Assembly: GCA_963970005.1 (NCBI GenBank)
Contig: CAXAMN010021718.1
Span: 829,243 to 893,242, forward strand
Source: Durusdinium trenchii
Taxonomy: Eukaryota > Sar > Dinophyceae > Suessiales > Symbiodiniaceae
Length of the DNA stretch: 64,000 nt
Reading direction: 5' to 3'
Translations under genes and position numbers: made by a program
Part shown: piece after piece, positions 1 to 10,144 of the stretch
How the letters are laid out: each line of letters begins with the position of its first letter
Position numbering within the stretch: the stretch's first letter is position 1
The notes under the pieces: generated by a model
What the model was told of the DNA's origin: nothing
The model's input: the letters and a program-made list of their open reading frames with translations, nothing else
Databases searched by the model: none

Positions 1-300
1 CCCATGCTCGGAATGTCCAACATGCCGAAAGTGAAGACCATGTAATGCCACTGGCGAGCTTTCAAAAAGAGGCAAAGGGAATTGCATCTCCCATGCCTCC
101 CCCGAGGGGGAGGCAACAAGGGAGCACGTCAGACGCTCCTCTCCAGAAACGGCTCATCGCCGAGAGCAGAGCAGGACATGCAGCATGGGCGGCGAAAGAG
201 GGCATGGGATAGGCAAGTACCTTTGCAAAACAAGGAAGCAGCAAAGATTGTCATTTCATGGCATACAAAACAGGACAGAGAACCAATCCTACATTGGATG
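1..300 (-). repeat. Fragment of a B-type 3' tail, cut by window edge
   Basis: Read on the minus strand, this matches the middle of the long 3' tails that follow genes B1 and B2. Shared landmarks are the TTGCTCTGCTCTCGG stretch, the GGGGGAGG motif and the GCTCGCCAGTGGCATTACA stretch. No LRR coding sequence is attached here, so it is either a stand-alone tail copy or the end of a B-type gene lying to the left of the window. The match fades at about position 300. Confidence 0.7.
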
Positions 301-1730
301 ATCGCACAAACAGGCACCACCAAAGAACTGCACATGATGAGGAAGCGCAGCAGGAAAGACATTCTGAGCTACATGAGTCATGGAACTCCAACATGGAAAA
401 AGAAAGGTGAGGCTCAAGGAAAAGCGAAGCAAACACCATGGACCCGAAGCAAACCATACACTTTCCCTTGGACCAAATTCCGCGTCCGAAAAGAAGGCGG
501 AAGCAACCCACCAAAGCCATCGCTCTCTTAGGGGCGGCCTTCGGAGCAATTTCTCCGAACTGACCGAGCGATGGAGCACGCGGCCGAGGAGCACTGCGTC
601 GAAGAGCCCTCGACTTCTTCGCTGCTATGTATCACTGATGTCATTCAATGGTCCGTTTTGACCTCCAAACAACCGTCCGTTGCTGCGCGAACGCCCACAC
701 GTTCAGCCGCTCAGCGTGGCCAGGCCGGAACGGTTCTCCGCGGCGCCGGAAGGGTTCGCCAAGCCCTCCAGGCCCCAGAGTTCACCGCGGAGATGTCCAA
801 CGAGTGGGCAGATCGCCCCCTTTTTCCAGCGAGAGTGGGCAACTGCACATGTGTTTCAAGAAAGAACCGTCGGACCGCACTGCGACCATCCCTGCTCAGG
901 TGTCAAGGTGGCCATTTGAATTAGGTGGTCAGCTGTAACCGTGTCCCCTACTTCTGCAATGGCAACAACTCGAAATTTGGTCGGTTTGGATTCTAAGGTG
1001 CGGAGACTTGGCGGGAAACTCCAGCTGATCGGACATGCCAGGCCAGTTTCGGCCTGTAGGCAGGGGCGCAAAGTCCTCAGGGAAGGGGACGAAAGCGACG
1101 TCCCAGGCTCGTGGGCTGGCCATTCGCCGGACTTTGTCAAAGGTCGATTCTTCACCTTTTTGACTGGATTTCTTTCTCGGCTGCGTTGCGAAGGCAAGCA
1201 GGAGCGCAAGGACTGCAAAGCAACTGTCTCCTTCGAGTAGAACTGCTCCATAGGCCTTTTCCACCTGACAGCCCATGCGCACGTCGTTTGAGGAACTGTT
1301 CACCAACTGCTCAAAGTCGTGGTGTTGGAGGTGGGCTGGGCAGAAGACTGCAGCTTGCGACCATGAGGGAAAAGCAACGCGGTATTCGTGCATTCCTTGC
1401 AGGCCGGCTGCTGTGGGTGTGATGTCGACCTGGAGACCATACTTTTGCTCTTTTGTCAGAGTTGCTCGACGAGGGCGTGTCCACTGACTCGAGGTCAGCA
1501 ATATCCCCTTCTGCTCGGAAGCTTGTGGGCGAATCGCTCGCCATTTTAACAAGAGACAGAATCGCAGTGCACTAGTGCCGACAGTGCCAAAGTGGTAGCC
1601 TGTGAATTTGCACCCCCCCAACTGGTTTCCAGGTGTCAACCATCCACGCTGGCGGGAGGTTGGGCATTCCTAAGAGGACTATCGGCAGGGTTTCCTAGCC
1701 CTGCTTCTCCAGGTCGCGCAAGGCAAATTT
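301..1730. other. Stretch without a recognised gene
   Basis: Several overlapping open frames run through 301-930, none with family signatures or a convincing start. A basic stretch near 480-560 (PRPKRRRKQPTK followed by an Ala/Gly/Leu run) is open for about 90 codons but unrecognised. A 236-codon minus-strand ORF (929-1639) is listed separately. Confidence 0.5.
929..1639 (-). CDS. Unrecognised ORF, 236 codons
   Basis: This is the longest non-LRR open frame in the left 5 kb. The upstream boundary is not an ATG (the first codon of the open frame is TTG), so the true start is unknown or the frame is a fragment. The composition looks protein-like (mixed hydrophobic and charged residues; a segment reading GMHEYRVAFPSW near the middle and a hydrophobic CFAVLALLLAFA segment), but I recognise no domain. 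No spliced-leader-like motif is visible upstream, unlike the LRR genes. It could be a decayed gene or a chance ORF. Confidence 0.25.
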   Translation of the reverse strand: MTPGNQLGGCKFTGYHFGTVGTSALRFCLLLKWRAIRPQASEQKGILLTSSQWTRPRRATLTKEQKYGLQVDITPTAAGLQGMHEYRVAFPSWSQAAVFCPAHLQHHDFEQLVNSSSNDVRMGCQVEKAYGAVLLEGDSCFAVLALLLAFATQPRKKSSQKGEESTFDKVRRMASPRAWDVAFVPFPEDFAPLPTGRNWPGMSDQLEFPAKSPHLRIQTDQISSCCHCRSRGHGYS

Positions 1731-1731
1731 C

Positions 1732-1818
1732 TTCGCTATCTATCGGTACGGGGTAGACAGCACACCCAAAAATATGCAATTTGGGAGGCTCAGGAACAAG
1801 ACTCCGCACGGCCAACCT
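1732..1818 (+). pseudogene. C-terminal relic of an A-type LRR gene
   Basis: The translation contains CYLSVRGRQ-like and QKYAIWE motifs, nearly identical to the last 28 codons of gene A (about 19118-19202). Only the gene end is present, and the rest is unrelated sequence. It marks the left border of a block duplicated between this locus and 19118-21885, and shows that the ancestral order was gene A followed by gene B. Confidence 0.85.
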
Positions 1819-1934
1819 TGGAATCCAGATGGCTGCCCGTGCAGTTGTCTCTCCCCAAGCTTGTAAACAGTAACAGCCGCTAGCTACAGCTGTTAAGAAA
1901 CAGTCAAGCAACAACTGCAGCCGGCTGCAGACCC

Positions 1935-1945
1935 TTTCGGCTCAG
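1935..1945 (+). promoter_or_regulatory. Spliced-leader-like motif upstream of B1
   Basis: TTTCGGCTCAG, one of the variants of the 3' half of the dinoflagellate spliced leader (TTTTGGCTCAAG) that precede the LRR genes here. It could be a relic of a trans-spliced mRNA copied back into the genome, or a working trans-splice acceptor that resembles the leader. Confidence 0.55.
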
Positions 1946-2029
1946 ACGGAGACACGGTGCAGGTCAGTCCATGCTCGGCTCGCTGATCACATTTCAGTGT
2001 CCAGCTCGCAATGGAGCGAAGAAAGAGCA

Positions 2030-3223
2030 ATGGTTCTCCATCTAATCCTGACCACATTGTCAGGAGAGGAAGTCCAACTGACTGTTGAACTTCAAGAATT
2101 TGACCGCCTCCAGGAATTTGAAAGTGCAGTTCTGGAACAACTTCCCGAAATAGGTGACAGCAGCACCTTCGGGTGCGAACTGGACTTTCTCTGCTGCAAC
2201 TCACAGCAGAAGTTGGTCGATCCGATCTGGCACACCCTGCGAGACTGCAATCGCTTTACAGTCGTTGTGAGCCCTTGTCTAGTCGCAGCAGAACACAAGG
2301 GCCAATTACAAGGCGAGGCCAAAGCCCTGCGAGTCCCGTTGCACCACATTGATAGAGTCTTCCCACAGGCCTTCTCGTATGTAGCCAAGATCCGACATAT
2401 ACAGGTGGATGCCGGCTATCGTATCATAGGGGAGTGCTCATGGCACCATTGTCAACACCTCCAAATGGTGCATCTAGCCAGCACAGTCATCAGTCTGCAA
2501 GCGCGAGCTTTCTACCGCTGCTACGCATTGCGCAGTGTCCTTGCTCCAGGTTGTAAAGAATTTGGACCACAGGTCTTTGCTGAATGCTGCTCCCTGTTGC
2601 AAGTCGGACTCAGAAACGACACTACAAATCAACTAGCTCCACAGGCCGAGCTGAGGCCCCGTGCCTTCCATAGGTGCACAGCACTGCGACAACTTGACTT
2701 CGACTTTGGGGAGAATGATGCTAACAGTGTGACGCGGGCCTTGCCGGAGTGCTGCTTCCTGGAAGCTGGCCTAACCTCACTAATCTTGCCCTCAGATTTT
2801 ACATGGATAGGACCGGCTGCATGTGAACGCTGCCTCCAACTGCTACAAGTGGATCTCTCGCACACAGCGATCACAGAAATTATGAGCTGTGCATTTGCCC
2901 ACTGTCACCACTTGCAACACCTGAAGCTTTCCAACAAGCTGCGAAGGATCCAGCAGGAAGCCTTCCTCAAATGCGCCGCCCTGACTGAAGTCAGCGTGCC
3001 ACCGACCCTGCTCTATATTGAGAGGCGGGCCTTCGCAGGATGCATGCAGCTCAATCGATTCCAACGAACAGGCAAACGAATGACGTGGCGAGGCACATAC
3101 TCGCGCGCCAATGCGTTCTTGAGGTGCGATAACCTAGATATGCCAAAGTGGGTTCGATGGATACCGCGCAATCCCAAAGACGAGGATCAATGGGCCGATG
3201 ACTCCTTCAGAGTCCTCAACTAA
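2030..3223 (+). CDS. LRR_5 (BspA-like) protein, B-type copy 1
   Basis: Intronless ORF of 397 codons from the first in-frame ATG. It has an N-terminal domain (about residues 1-85, LTTLSGEEVQLTVELQEFD onward, ending near DPIWHTLRD) and then about ten LRR_5 repeats of the form L-x-x-I-x-x-x-A-F-x-x-C-x-x-L-x-x-V-x-x-P. The C-terminal cap holds W-R-G-T-Y-S-R-A-N-A-F. Proteins with such repeats usually bind other proteins, but the role here is unknown. It is about 95 percent alike to B2. Compared with B2, a 5-nt insertion after the upstream ATG (about 1971) puts that start out of frame, so translation must begin at 2030 or the gene is damaged. It is followed by a long hairpin-bearing 3' tail. Confidence 0.8.
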   Translation: MVLHLILTTLSGEEVQLTVELQEFDRLQEFESAVLEQLPEIGDSSTFGCELDFLCCNSQQKLVDPIWHTLRDCNRFTVVVSPCLVAAEHKGQLQGEAKALRVPLHHIDRVFPQAFSYVAKIRHIQVDAGYRIIGECSWHHCQHLQMVHLASTVISLQARAFYRCYALRSVLAPGCKEFGPQVFAECCSLLQVGLRNDTTNQLAPQAELRPRAFHRCTALRQLDFDFGENDANSVTRALPECCFLEAGLTSLILPSDFTWIGPAACERCLQLLQVDLSHTAITEIMSCAFAHCHHLQHLKLSNKLRRIQQEAFLKCAALTEVSVPPTLLYIERRAFAGCMQLNRFQRTGKRMTWRGTYSRANAFLRCDNLDMPKWVRWIPRNPKDEDQWADDSFRVLN

Positions 3224-4529
3224 CGGTGCACAGAACCATATATGGCAACGCTTTGATATGCCTCCCTGCTGGCACCCGTGTGCTGGCCCTACCTCTGCTA
3301 GAGACCATCCTTGCTGAGTATCCAAACGAATACTTGCCCATTGCATAGACACCCAGGACTGCTTTCAAGAAAAAGTTGACAACTTGGACCTGGAGGATAG
3401 TAGGACTAACTGCCACACACGGTTACAAAGAAAGTTCAACACTAGCTGGCTAGCCTCTTTGACTAGCACCCGTGTGTTGGTCCTAAGAGTGCCAATCAAT
3501 TTCGCTTTGCCCTTCGCTTTCGTTGGCCTGAGTAGCTAGACAGTGCCCAGGCTGCTTCCCGCGCAGTGGTTCTGGATGGGCACAGTGTACAGAATTAAAA
3601 CGGCGTCTCACTCTGTTTCACCTATTTTCGTGTAGTTCATGGGGCCCTGCACGGATCGGCCACATCATACCTGGCCGCGTTTGAAAGATCTTGTCAGGTT
3701 TCCAATGCGACAATTTTGCAGCACACTTTAGGGGAGGAGGCCTTCCTCTCCCTTCGTCTGCCTTCGCGCAGCACATCTTGCGGCACATCTTGCTCTGCTC
3801 TCGGTGAAGAGCCGTAGCGGCAGTAGAGTTCTGGATTTGCTGCCTCTGTGCCTCTCCTTTGTGGGGAGGAGTGGGAGGTGCAACCCCCCTTGCCTCCTTT
3901 GTGTTTGAGAGCTCGCCTGTGGCATTACACTGTCTTTGCTTTCGGGCTGTTGGACATCCCGAGATTGGGGACCGTGGTCTTCCCAGCCTGTCACTTCTTT
4001 GCGTGCATTGAGGCATGATGCTGCCGGCTGTCACGCTGATTACCTGCCTGCAGATAAGTCCAAGATAGAATCCCGTGGGCCATGCATGTAAGTGCACTGT
4101 GAGACCAGTCATTTGTCTCCTTCATGCTCTTATGCTAAGCCTGACTGCGAAGGACCTTGGCAACAAAACCAGCTGTTGCACATGAATATCTACTTTCGAG
4201 TGCAGCTGCCCATGCATGGATGTGCCAGTCTGGCTCATCCTCTTGACAGTTCGTTGATGGACAAGAACTACTGAGAGCTTGCGCTGAATTCACTGCCCCT
4301 GTTTCACTCTTTCATGCCCACCTGGCACCTCGAGTTGCACTACAGGTTGCTCCCCTTTCCTTTTGTGTTGTGTTGGGTTTGGTTGGGCTGGGTTTTTTTG
4401 TTGGGGGCTTGTTTCGTGTTGTTTCTTCCCCTGTTCGGTTGCAACCTGGCTAGTAACTCCTATGACACTCGACCAAGGTGACTTGTGCACAACCTGCACA
4501 CACAGCGCCTCCACTCGTGCAAAAAAAAA
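3224..4529 (+). repeat. B-type 3' tail with hairpin and A9 end
   Basis: Non-coding tail downstream of B1, matched along its length by 20602-21885. Inverted arms CAGGTTGC (4343-4350) and GCAACCTG (4441-4448) enclose a loop rich in G and T. A GAATTCA plus GTTTCAC stretch precedes the hairpin, as in the F-type tails. The tail ends in CACTCGTGC followed by nine A (4521-4529), like a copied poly(A) end. It probably represents the 3' UTR of a retroposed B-type mRNA. Confidence 0.7.
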
Positions 4530-4550
4530 GCCCAACAAGCCAATCCCCAC

Positions 4551-5182
4551 ACTGCCGAGCTTCTACAACTTTGCCTCTGGTGGTGCCCCCTGCCAGCTTG
4601 CATGCTAACTTGCCGCAAGAGTGGCCCCTCGCACGCCTCAGTGTGCTGCGTCACATTGGGGTTCTGCTGCGGGTTCGCCGAGCAGCTGAACTCAACTTTC
4701 GTGGGGTCCCCTTTCGACACCACCGCGAGAAGTTCTGAAAAGCATTTGCCACGACTTTAATCACATTGGTGGGGAATTGGCCAGACGACTTGCGTCGCTT
4801 TTTTGCATTCCTTAAACCAGTCTCGGACACTGACACACATGCGGACAGCCTGGACTGTCGCTATTTGCAGAACCGGCTGCTGGCTCTACGTTTGTGCCAA
4901 GGCCTGTGAGCCCAAAATTGAGGAGGCACAAGAAGCTCCGGCACTGAGAGCGAAGGATGACGGAGGCACACCAGACATTGAAGCCACAGGCCGGACCCTG
5001 GCACCAATACAAACGGTGGTGATGTCCTTTGGGTGGAATCAAAGCCTAGGCAAACCGGACCTTCCTATGCACCACCTGCACGTCTACTTCCCAGTCCAGC
5101 TAGTGCACAAACTGGAAAGAATGAAAACAGACCTGAAGTTCACTGATGTCACCCCAGAGGATGACACGAAAAAAACACAATA
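4551..5182 (+). pseudogene. Broken copy of unrecognised family C
   Basis: Short reading-frame pieces match the family C copy at 22950-23698. Shared pieces are LPQEWPLARL against LPQEWPMARL, an FFAFLK against LFAFVK piece, and VVMSFG...HVYFPVQL against VIMSFV...FVYLPVQL. The matches lie in different frames with stops between (for example at 4736-4738), so this copy cannot make one protein without frame changes. The last piece is open to a TAG at 5180-5182. I do not recognise the family. It follows a B-type tail. Confidence 0.6.
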
Positions 5183-5221
5183 GTGAAAGTGAAACTAACA
5201 GCCCATACATTGTTGTGGGCA

Positions 5222-5351
5222 CCTCCAGGAAATAGGCATTCGAGCCTTTTGTGGGCGCGAGCAATTAAGATGTTTTACTCCCCAAGCAGCAGTCCATCAC
5301 CGGCTCTCTTTCAGGGGGGGTGCTGGCTCCGGAAGATTCGGCAGGCTCCAT
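5222..5351. pseudogene. Two tiny LRR relics fused head to tail
   Basis: On +, 5222-5266 reads IGIRAFCGREQ, matching the last LRR unit of D-type genes. On -, 5351 down to about 5283 starts with ATG and reads MEPAESSGAS...EPVMD, the N terminus of E-type genes. Between them all family sequence is lost. The F-type tail at 5358-6212 ends in its A-run only a few bases upstream of the E-type ATG, so the join formed by insertion and recombination rather than by gradual decay. Confidence 0.65.
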
Positions 5352-5357
5352 GGAGGA

Positions 5358-6212
5358 TTTTTTTCAACGAGTACGGACGCCGTGTGGGCATGGTGCCCAG
5401 GTCATCATTGAAGGAAGGGAAAAACAGTCAGATGGTGGAGAAAAGGACAAAGACACCCCAACAACAAAAAACAACCGCCAACCACAGCCCAAAGGCCGAG
5501 TCTCCACCATCCTGTAGTCTTTCCTCTGTGCTAAGGTGAAACGAGTGAAACAATACTACTGACTATCGATGGGCCTGAATTCTTGAACGAAGAGCATGGC
5601 AGCGAAGGTTTGTGCTCTAGCAAAGTCTCAAGGAAGTCTTCAAATGGACTTCACATCACAATTGCTAGTGACCAGCGGCCACTGCACGGTGTGGCAAAAA
5701 CATGGTCACGATGCAAGTCCCGAGCATTGATATGCTCAAACGCAGGTTATATCCATATCAAAGTGGATCAGTGGTTGCTATGCAGATCATGCCGTGGAAA
5801 ATACCTTTCTTGTAGCACAACCCATTCAACTGGTTGCACTTACAAGTCAAGAGGCATAGTAGTTGGTAGTGTTCAGACAGTGGCGGCCATAGCAAACGAC
5901 GAAAGCCTGCAGGTAAGGGTGCGAAAGGCACTCCCCCGAAGGGAGGTCATCTCAGCACCCTTCGGCACACAGAGGTGCCGAAACGGGGTGTCCCCTATTT
6001 CGTGAAATGCTGCGTCATTGCAAAAATTGTTCTGTTGCGCGCAAGGCCCGTGTGAAACAGGTGAGACATAGGACCTATCCTAGCATGGTATCTGTACCTC
6101 TTTGTACAAAATTGGAAATGTCGGACATCAACAGAGGGAACTAAGGTTCCCCCTGGGCATCCTCCATTGCCACTCTCTACCACCCGCCTGTTGGGAACGA
6201 GGAGCTAAGGCT
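5358..6212 (-). repeat. F-type 3' tail, near full length, A7 end
   Basis: On the minus strand the tail begins after GAGCCTTAGCTC (near 6207) and runs to CTCGTTG followed by seven A (5358-5364). Hairpin arms GATGGTGGAGA and TCTCCACCATC lie at 5431-5441 and 5501-5511. It follows the F-type pseudogene at 6360-6785 in the right order and orientation for a 3' UTR. Two TTTCAC/GTTTCAC pairs, one near each end, are typical of the family. Confidence 0.75.
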
Positions 6213-6359
6213 CTCATTCCTATTGGCTCACTGTATTGCGAATGGCGAAAAGAGGTTGGCGATCCTACTTAATGTTCGCACATTTCACTTGCCGTAGCTT
6301 ACTGGCGGTGTGCTTATCCACCATTCCTGCTGCGAAAGCATTGCTGGTCTTTGATGCAG

Positions 6360-6785
6360 GTTCTGGAAAATCTTCTCTCCATAGATCACTGACATCGGCC
6401 GGCAAAACTCGGTGCCATTCGGACTAGTCGAGTTACTCACATTTGTCAAGGGCATATGTCCTTCGCCATGTTTTGCTTTGTCTTTGTTTGCATATCGCTC
6501 GTAATTGCGTACTACCTGCAAAAGCGCATGGCGCCTTGTAAAGCAGGAGTGGAAACCTCCTGTAGAGAGGTACACTTGAGGAAGGCTTCTTATGCCGTGA
6601 TCCTCAGTTTGGGACGGTCCAACAGTTTGAGCTGTTGGCGGCTCGCACCGGCGGTGGAGCCTATCTTGTTGAAGTCTGTCGGCAAGGCAAGTGCGACAAT
6701 GCCCGCCTCCAGAAAGCAGCAGTCCGGCAAGCATCGGTTTGGGTGCGCTGCCTCCGGCTCTGGCCGAGCCGATTGCTAGGGCATT
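6360..6785 (-). pseudogene. F-type LRR pseudogene, C-terminal third
   Basis: The minus strand reads LPDCCFLEAGIVALALP then DFNKIG, as in gene F, and continues with EAFLKCTSLQEV in another frame. Several frame changes and stops follow. The N-terminal two thirds are missing. Remains of the cap can be followed to about 6360. It is followed by the F-type tail. Confidence 0.75.
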
Positions 6786-6984
6786 GATCTGTGTCCTCCC
6801 TTGTCACGGAGCGACACTATTCGGATGCTTTAGTGCCAAAATGCTTGCAACCGAAGCTAACTCTACTCGTGGTATGTGGCCTACTGTGGCTTCTGGCCTA
6901 CTCTGGACTCGAGCTAAGGCGCGCGCCCAGACTCTTGATGAGTGACAGTGAGACCGCGATAGCTGTGGTCAGAGAGGCTTGTCT

Positions 6985-8690
6985 TCATCCAAGACCAGGG
7001 GTGTATCCCATGTCTGGGATCATATGCAGCCAGGGTGGCCACCTCATATCTGGACAAATAGCAAAAGCATTCTCTTCTGCGTAGGCTCCTCGCCATTTGT
7101 GCCTTCCTGGCATCTTGGCGAGCCTTTTAAAGGCAGTGCAATCTTTTTTTCCACGAGTACGGACGCCGTGTGGGCATGGTGCCCAGGTCATCATTGAAGG
7201 AAAGGAAAAACAATCAGATGGTGGAGAAGAGGACAAAAGCAACCCAACAACCAACCAAACAACCCAAAACAGAGCCCACAGGCCGAGTCTCCACCATCTT
7301 GTAGTCTTTCCTCTGTACTAAGGTGAAACAGGTGAAACGAAAACTATTCTCTATCAAGGGGCCTGAATTCGCGAACGAAGAGCATGGCAGCGCGGGTTCA
7401 TGCTCTAGCAAAACATCCAAAGTCTTCAAAGGGACTTTACTTTCCAATTGCTAGTGACCAGCGGCCACAGCACAGTGTGGCAAAAACCTGGTCACGATGC
7501 AGGTCAGGAGCATGGCTAAGCTCCTTCGTCGATTGTATCCATGTTAAAAGGATCAATGGTTGCTATGCTTCATGCCGTGGAAAAAGCCTTTCTTGTGGCA
7601 CAACCCATTCAACTGGTTGCACTCGCAAGTCCAGTGGCATACAAGTTGGTGATATGAAAGGTAGCGGTCATGGCGAACGACGCAAGAAAGCCCTACTTCC
7701 AATGTATTTTAGTGAGGGCGGGATGGCAAGCTCAACAAGGGCTGCACAGTTCATGAAGGCTTTAACTCGAATTGTATGGAGTAGGCGGCAGGAGAACTTC
7801 TCTGAGGCTAGTGCAGTGCACAAAGGTGAATTCCGTAATTTCTTCAACGTTGGAGTTGCAGAGGTCAACACTCTTAAGCAGTCGGCAACTCTCACACGCA
7901 TGCGCTCCAATAGCTGTAAAATACTTCGTGAGAGCAAGTGTGGTAATTCCCGTAGAGCTAAGACAGCCTGGTGCCAGCTCACTGGTCCCGGCCTGCAGTG
8001 TTGACCCTCGGAGGGATGGAAGCTCACTCAAGGTAAACTCAGCAAGGTTGATGCACCCTTGAAAGAGATAATGCCCGAGCTTGGCTTCGTTGCTGAACCT
8101 ATTTGCAACCCCTTCCGATGCATACACCCATTGTAAGGAGCAGCATTCCGCAAAGGCTTTGCATCCAAATTCCAACTAACCAGGAGCCGAGACACTGTTC
8201 AGTAGTTTGCAGTCGCGAAAGGCGTTGTCGGAAATGCCTACAACAGTGGCCGGCAATTTGACAATGCGCCCAACCCCTGCAAAGGCCCCTTCCGGGACGA
8301 TTTCCTCTGGGTTCATGGGGACATGAACAGCAAGTGGAACATGATGGATAGGACATCCTTCAAACTGTCCTGCGATGGCAGAATCACACTGCTATCCCTG
8401 AATGAAAACAATGGTGTATGTCTTGCCTTGCTGTAGCCTGTCCCAGATTGGGTCCTCTGGGTATGTCTGGGTGGCAGTTTGCAGAAAGTCGATGGAGCAA
8501 AACACTTTAAGGTCAGTAACTGAGGCCAGGTCCATAACCCGGTCCTCTAGGTCCTCAAATCGATCAAACTTTGCCACACTGAGAGAGACCTTGACAGTCA
8601 CCCCCGAGAGCGTTGTCAGTACCAAGGAGTAGTCCATGACCGGCTCCATTTCAGGGGAGTGCTGAGCCTGGATGAGTCGTCGAGTTCCAT
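6985..8690 (-). pseudogene. E-type LRR pseudogene split by an inserted tail
   Basis: Starting at an ATG at 8690 (MELDDSS), the minus strand carries the E-type N-terminal domain (VAKFDRFEDLED; PEDPIWDRLQQG) and LRR units such as AFAECCSLQWVYASEGVAN. It is broken by frame changes near 8392, 8350, 8100 and 7760. At the codon for Leu in SRAFL-DCT it is interrupted by 546 bp of F-type tail (7143-7688). It then resumes at 7142 with DCTAFKRLAKMPGRHKWRG and ends near 6985. It is non-functional. A GAGCTAAGGC motif follows at about 6915, the minus-strand form of the 3' motif of working copies. Confidence 0.85.
7143..7688 (-). mobile_element. 5'-truncated F-type tail inserted in an E pseudogene
   Basis: This is the 3' two thirds of the tail seen at 5358-6212 and 15990-16857. 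In minus orientation it starts abruptly inside the tail (CGTCGTTCGCCATGACC) and ends with CTCGTGG plus an A-run (7143-7149). The flanks are continuous E-type coding sequence (GCTTTCTTG and GATTGCACTGCC). Truncation at the 5' end with an intact A-run is what LINE-type copying of an mRNA or SINE-like RNA leaves. I see no clear target-site duplication. Hairpin arms are at 7217-7227 and 7288-7298. Confidence 0.75.
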
Positions 8691-8717
8691 GTGTGGCAGA
8701 CTGCTTTCATTTGCTGT

Positions 8718-8729
8718 TTGAGCCAAAAG
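8718..8729 (-). promoter_or_regulatory. Spliced-leader-like motif upstream of E pseudogene
   Basis: The minus strand reads CTTTTGGCTCAA, the closest match here to the 3' half of the dinoflagellate spliced leader. It lies 28 bases upstream of the ATG at 8690. Confidence 0.65.
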
Positions 8730-8774
8730 CTTCTGACTCTGCTCATTGACTGTTCCTAGGGCCGGAAATGTTTC

Positions 8775-9720
8775 CTAAAGACAGGTGCCAAGGCACCCAC
8801 CTTGAACCTCACATGGACTGGCCCGATGTTGGGAAAATTCGTTGTATAGCTCTTCGTCAAAGGCATCCGAATCGGGTCTTTGAGGGGGGAGCAGCTCCAC
8901 CCACAGGGGTTTTTCAAATTTGTCACACATAAAGAAAGCATTGTGCTCTGCCTGCAGACACTGTTCAACATCCCCCCAATCCAGGGAAGTAAATCGTTGC
9001 TCACACCCGCAGAAAGCACGGATGCCTGTGTCACTGAGCTCTGTCGGGATGACCACTTCTTGGAGCACAACACCAATTAAGAAAAACTTCTTTGCCAATT
9101 TTCGTGAGTCGCGGTAGAAGCTACATGCAATTTAAGGCTACACAGTGGCAAAGGTGGAGTGGAGTAGGGCTGTGATTTCTGTGCACATGAGGTTGACTTC
9201 CACAAGTCCTTCGCAGTTTTCACAGGCCCGCGGCCCGGTATTGTGAAAGTCACCTGGCAAACAGAGCTGTTCAATGCCTGTTCCACAAAATGCACCTTCA
9301 GGCAGCGCTTGAGGTTTATTGGCATGGTCCATGACAAAGATGCTGGATGTAAGTGTAAGGCAACTCTCAAATGCATATCTGTCTGGCTGTGCCCCTGAGG
9401 GAAGAACATTGCTGTCCGTTTCGTGACTGACACCAACTCGACCAAGGGAGCAGCCTCCGCAAACACTCTTCGGCTGCACTGGACACACCCCGGGGCGGCC
9501 ACCTTCTCAGCACGCAGCAGCCCTGGAAGGTTCCTTCTGCAAGTTTCCAGTTGCTGACAACTCTGCCATGCCGCAATTCCTGCATGTTGAATGCCCATTG
9601 CCACTTCCACATGCCGGAGCACGGGTGCAGCATGGAAGGCTCTGTCAGCAATTTCTCCAGGCGGGTTGGCGGGAACGCGTATGGCCTTGGGGTGGCTTTC
9701 CCCACCGTCAGCCTAGAACT
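8775..9720 (-). pseudogene. D-type LRR pseudogene
   Basis: The minus strand carries pieces of gene D in order but in changing frames: the HVEVAMGIQHAG unit (near 9620), YAFESCLTLTS (near 9370), GIEQLCLPGDF and ACENCEGLVEVNL (9260-9180), then VVIPTELSDTGIRAFCGCEQ (about 9060) and the cap with WVELLPP. The N-terminal domain is missing. The middle part keeps the reading frame that gene D itself has lost (see findings). Confidence 0.8.
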
Positions 9721-9779
9721 GCCAGGTGTCCATCGACCGTGCAGGGACGTACTACGATTTGTAGTTTCGACCGTTGCAG

Positions 9780-10130
9780 AAGCTAGAGCTAAGACAGCCC
9801 GGCGTTAACTCACCGGTCCTAGCTTGCAGTACTGACCCTCGGGGGGATGGAAGCTCACTTAAGGTGAACTCAGCAAGGTTAATACACCCTTGAAAGAGGT
9901 ATTGCCCCAACTTGGCTTCGCTATTGAACATATTTGCAACCCCTTCCGATGCATACACCCATTGCAAGGAACAACATTCCGCAAAGGCTTCATACCCAAA
10001 ATCTCGACAACCCGGAGCCAAGACGCTGTTTAGTAGTTTGCAGTCACGGAAGACGTTATCGGAAATGCCTACAACTGTGGCCGGCAGTTTGACGATGCGG
10101 AGCTGTCGGCAGTTTTGCCAAGTTATCGCA
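9780..10130 (-). pseudogene. E-type LRR fragment, middle part, inverted
   Basis: The minus strand reads KLPATVVGIS then FAECCSLQWVYASEGVAN and GCINLAEFTLSELPS, the middle of E-type genes. It ends abruptly at about 9780 against D-type sequence. The matching C-terminal part lies on the opposite strand at 10311-10748, so the ancestral copy was split by an inversion. Confidence 0.75.
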
Positions 10131-10144
10131 AGGTACTGTTCCTT

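Noticed and set aside
480..560. Basic stretch followed by an Ala/Gly/Leu run, resembling a cleavage site plus hydrophobic peptide
   Set aside because: Short, in a frame with stops close by and no other related features; chance similarity is the simpler explanation.
5358..6212. The A-ended repeats as an ordinary stand-alone SINE family
   Set aside because: Full-length copies follow F- or B-type LRR sequence in the order of a 3' UTR. A SINE captured by these genes is still possible, so this is kept only as an alternative.
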